NCBI GenBank assembly: GCA_945862295.1
Contig: CAMAXT010000019.1
Span: 1-36,029, forward strand
Length of the DNA stretch: 36,029 bases
Direction of reading: 5' to 3'
Source: Pseudobacteriovorax antillogorgiicola
Lineage (GTDB): Bacteria > Bdellovibrionota_B > Oligoflexia > Oligoflexales > CAIYRB01
In this document: positions 34,642 to 36,029 of the stretch, piece after piece
How positions within the stretch are numbered: the stretch's first letter is position 1
How the letters are laid out: the number at the start of each line of letters is the position of its first letter
Notes under the pieces: generated by a model
Database searches by the model: none
What the model saw: only the letters and a program-made list of their open reading frames with translations
What the model was told of the DNA's origin: nothing
Position numbers and translations under genes: made by a program

Positions 34642-34878
34642 ATGACGGACACTCAAAAGACTGACATCAATACTAAAATGGCCGGCGTCAAAGCGATGAT
34701 GGCCTTTAGTGAATACTTAAGGAAAAATATTTCGTTTAAACAATCTATGAAGCGCTTAGCTGAGGAGCAGGACCTAACTGGCCTTATCAGTTTGACTCGC
34801 AAAGTTCCTGAACTTGCGCCATTCGTTGATACACTGATCGAAGTCAGGCATTTTGAGTTATTGATAAAACAAGTTTAG
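34642..34878 (+). CDS. Small hypothetical protein
   Basis: 78 residues; GGGAG (34631-34635) lies at proper distance from ATG 34642. No signal peptide or membrane segment. It is mostly helical with a basic middle (FSEYLRKNISFKQSMKRLAEE) and a hydrophobic-acidic end (LAPFVDTLIEVRHFELLIKQV), so a small helical bundle or a subunit of a complex is plausible. No motif or family recognised. Divergent from the AhpD-like gene; 156 bp before the next gene. The strong ribosome-binding site supports it as real. Confidence 0.6.
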   Translation: MTDTQKTDINTKMAGVKAMMAFSEYLRKNISFKQSMKRLAEEQDLTGLISLTRKVPELAPFVDTLIEVRHFELLIKQV

Positions 34879-34961
34879 ATCGTCATGATATTAAGATCCT
34901 TGGTTCCAGGTCAACCGTATCATCTGCCTCCCGTCGAGACTCCAACTTCAACATCCCCATA

Positions 34962-34970
34962 TGATATAAT
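34962..34970 (+). promoter_or_regulatory. Extended -10 promoter for the MFS/spermidine-synthase-type gene
   Basis: TGATATAAT: a perfect TATAAT (34965-34970) with the TG extension one base upstream. The -35 region is weak, as is common with extended -10 promoters. It would start transcription near 34977, leaving a leader of about 58 nt before the TTG at 35035. Confidence 0.55.
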
Positions 34971-35034
34971 TTAAGAGCATCGCTACTACATAAAAGCCTA
35001 ATGAATTTGCATTTCTACCAATCGCGAGGGACCC

Positions 35035-36029
35035 TTGGCTGCATTGACCTATTTAATTATCTCAACAACACTTTTTACCGGCTTCTCTGGATTGGTCTAT
35101 GAAGTTGCTTGGCAAAAATATTTGGCAAATCTTCTAGGCTCGCAAGCTCAAGCTACCGCACTTGTCCTTGCAGTGTTTCTTGGTGGCCTTGCAGTCGGCT
35201 ACCAATTATTCGGCAATCTTTCTCGACGCCGCTCAACAAGTCAGTTGGTAAAAATGACCGGTTGGGCCGAACTCCTAATTGGTCTTTGGGCATTCTTTTT
35301 TGACAGCATCTTCAACTTGGTCATGTCCACCTTTGGAATTCTTGATCCAACAGCTTCGTTCTCGTTCGCACTCGACGTTTTTGTCACAACAATCGTGATC
35401 GGGTTTCCAACAGTTCTGATGGGTGTAACCCTACCGCTTTTAACGCAAGCGCTTTCTACCAGTCTCAAAAACTCAGGACCAATGCACGCCCGCATTTACT
35501 CGGTCAACACTGCCGGTGCATTCTTAGGTTGCCTTTTAGGCGGATTTGTTTTGTTGCCGAAATTCGGCCTACCACTGACTATGTTCTATTTGTCATTCGC
35601 TAATATCATCTGCGGACTGACTTTGGTATTTGTCGGTAAATATCTTCCTAATGACATTCCTAAAACTGACACTCCAAACGCTGACCAGTCAAAAGCAAAA
35701 GCAAGCCTACTTAAATCGGTCTTCGGTGATCGCGACGTTTTCCCTCTAAACATCACAGCTCTTCTTGCGGGGTTTTGCGCTTTAACAATTCAAACCACAC
35801 TGATCCGGCTTATTGGCATGACCATGGGCTCAAGCGAGTACGCTTTTTCAATGGTCGTTTCTGCCTATATTTTACTGCTAGCACTTGGTGCCTGGCGGAT
35901 TGCAAAAAAAGAGGTAAGTCCTGCAAGTCTTGCCAAGAATCAAATAACAGCACTGATCGGACTAGTAGTGGTCTACTTTACGATCAACTACTGGTCTTAC
36001 TCAGTCCACTTAGTCCGCATAACTTTTTC
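35035..36029 (+). CDS. Fused MFS / spermidine synthase-type membrane protein (3' end outside window)
   Basis: The frame is open from a TGA at 35002-35004 to the window end, at least 331 residues. GAGGG (35026-35030) points to TTG 35035 as start; the nearby ATG at 35001 is in another frame. The N-terminus TGFSGLVYEVAWQKYLANLL and ALVLAVFLGGLAVGYQLFG are the signature of the membrane half of fused spermidine-synthase proteins. RIYSVNTAGAFLGCLLGGFVLLP is the next conserved block. At least eight membrane helices are visible, with a short polar loop around residues 204-232. The expected C-terminal SpeE-like methyltransferase-fold domain would lie beyond the window. It may make or move polyamines or related amines; the family's function is uncertain. 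Confidence 0.8.
   Translation, partial: MAALTYLIISTTLFTGFSGLVYEVAWQKYLANLLGSQAQATALVLAVFLGGLAVGYQLFGNLSRRRSTSQLVKMTGWAELLIGLWAFFFDSIFNLVMSTFGILDPTASFSFALDVFVTTIVIGFPTVLMGVTLPLLTQALSTSLKNSGPMHARIYSVNTAGAFLGCLLGGFVLLPKFGLPLTMFYLSFANIICGLTLVFVGKYLPNDIPKTDTPNADQSKAKASLLKSVFGDRDVFPLNITALLAGFCALTIQTTLIRLIGMTMGSSEYAFSMVVSAYILLLALGAWRIAKKEVSPASLAKNQITALIGLVVVYFTINYWSYSVHLVRITF

Overview
The window looks like the chromosome of a Gram-negative, lipoprotein-rich, protease-rich bacterium. I would place it near the Bdellovibrionota/Oligoflexia. This rests on tandem DUF3015-type secreted proteins, a DUF4105 (Lnb_N-like) periplasmic protein with a barrel-like C-terminus, a MotB, many lipobox proteins and a remnant of a large Hanks kinase. 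It is an inference from gene content, not a database match. Genes are dense on both strands. I see no rRNA, tRNA, CRISPR array, transposase or phage gene.

Layout. 1-3051 (+): two DUF3015 paralogues, then the DUF4105 protein. A terminator-shaped hairpin sits inside the signal-peptide codons of the last gene. 3042-4508 (-): a lipoprotein zinc metallopeptidase. 4509-4866: noncoding, holding a ~150 bp palindromic element with 21-bp terminal inverted repeats. 4867-5850: a protein with five evenly built zinc fingers. 5952-7674: a Thr/Pro-rich lipoprotein and a lipoprotein with a caspase/legumain-like His-Cys dyad. 7870-8655: a solitary motB. 8669-13252 (-): DedA protein, secreted subtilisin, alpha/beta-hydrolase lipoprotein and MscS channel. 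13543-19099 (+): the complete 2-oxoglutarate dehydrogenase complex in the order E2-E3-E1. 19100-19246: GCATCA/GTGTCA repeats running into a perfect 35-bp hairpin. 19255-22710: a TPR protein, an unrecognised 649-residue protein made of eight or nine ~46-residue repeats, and a small membrane protein. 22810-26653: a Rieske oxygenase, an M48 lipoprotein and a large unknown lipoprotein. 26673-31263 (-): a thiol-redox cluster (DsbD-like protein, redoxin, gamma-glutamyltransferase). 31350-34504 (-): aldehyde dehydrogenase, a broken Ser/Thr kinase gene and an AhpD-like protein. 34642-36029 (+): a small unknown protein and a fused MFS/spermidine-synthase-type protein that runs off the end.

How the genes work together. 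The clearest pathway is the TCA-cycle complex sucB-lpdA-sucA. The clearest envelope theme is extracytoplasmic proteolysis and thiol chemistry: an HExxH lipoprotein, a caspase-like lipoprotein, a subtilisin, an M48 lipoprotein, DsbD, a redoxin and GGT. The best candidates for undescribed biology are the 46-residue-repeat protein (20216-22165), the five-finger protein (4867-5850), the caspase-like lipoprotein with its partner, and the hairpin inside the DUF4105 signal peptide.
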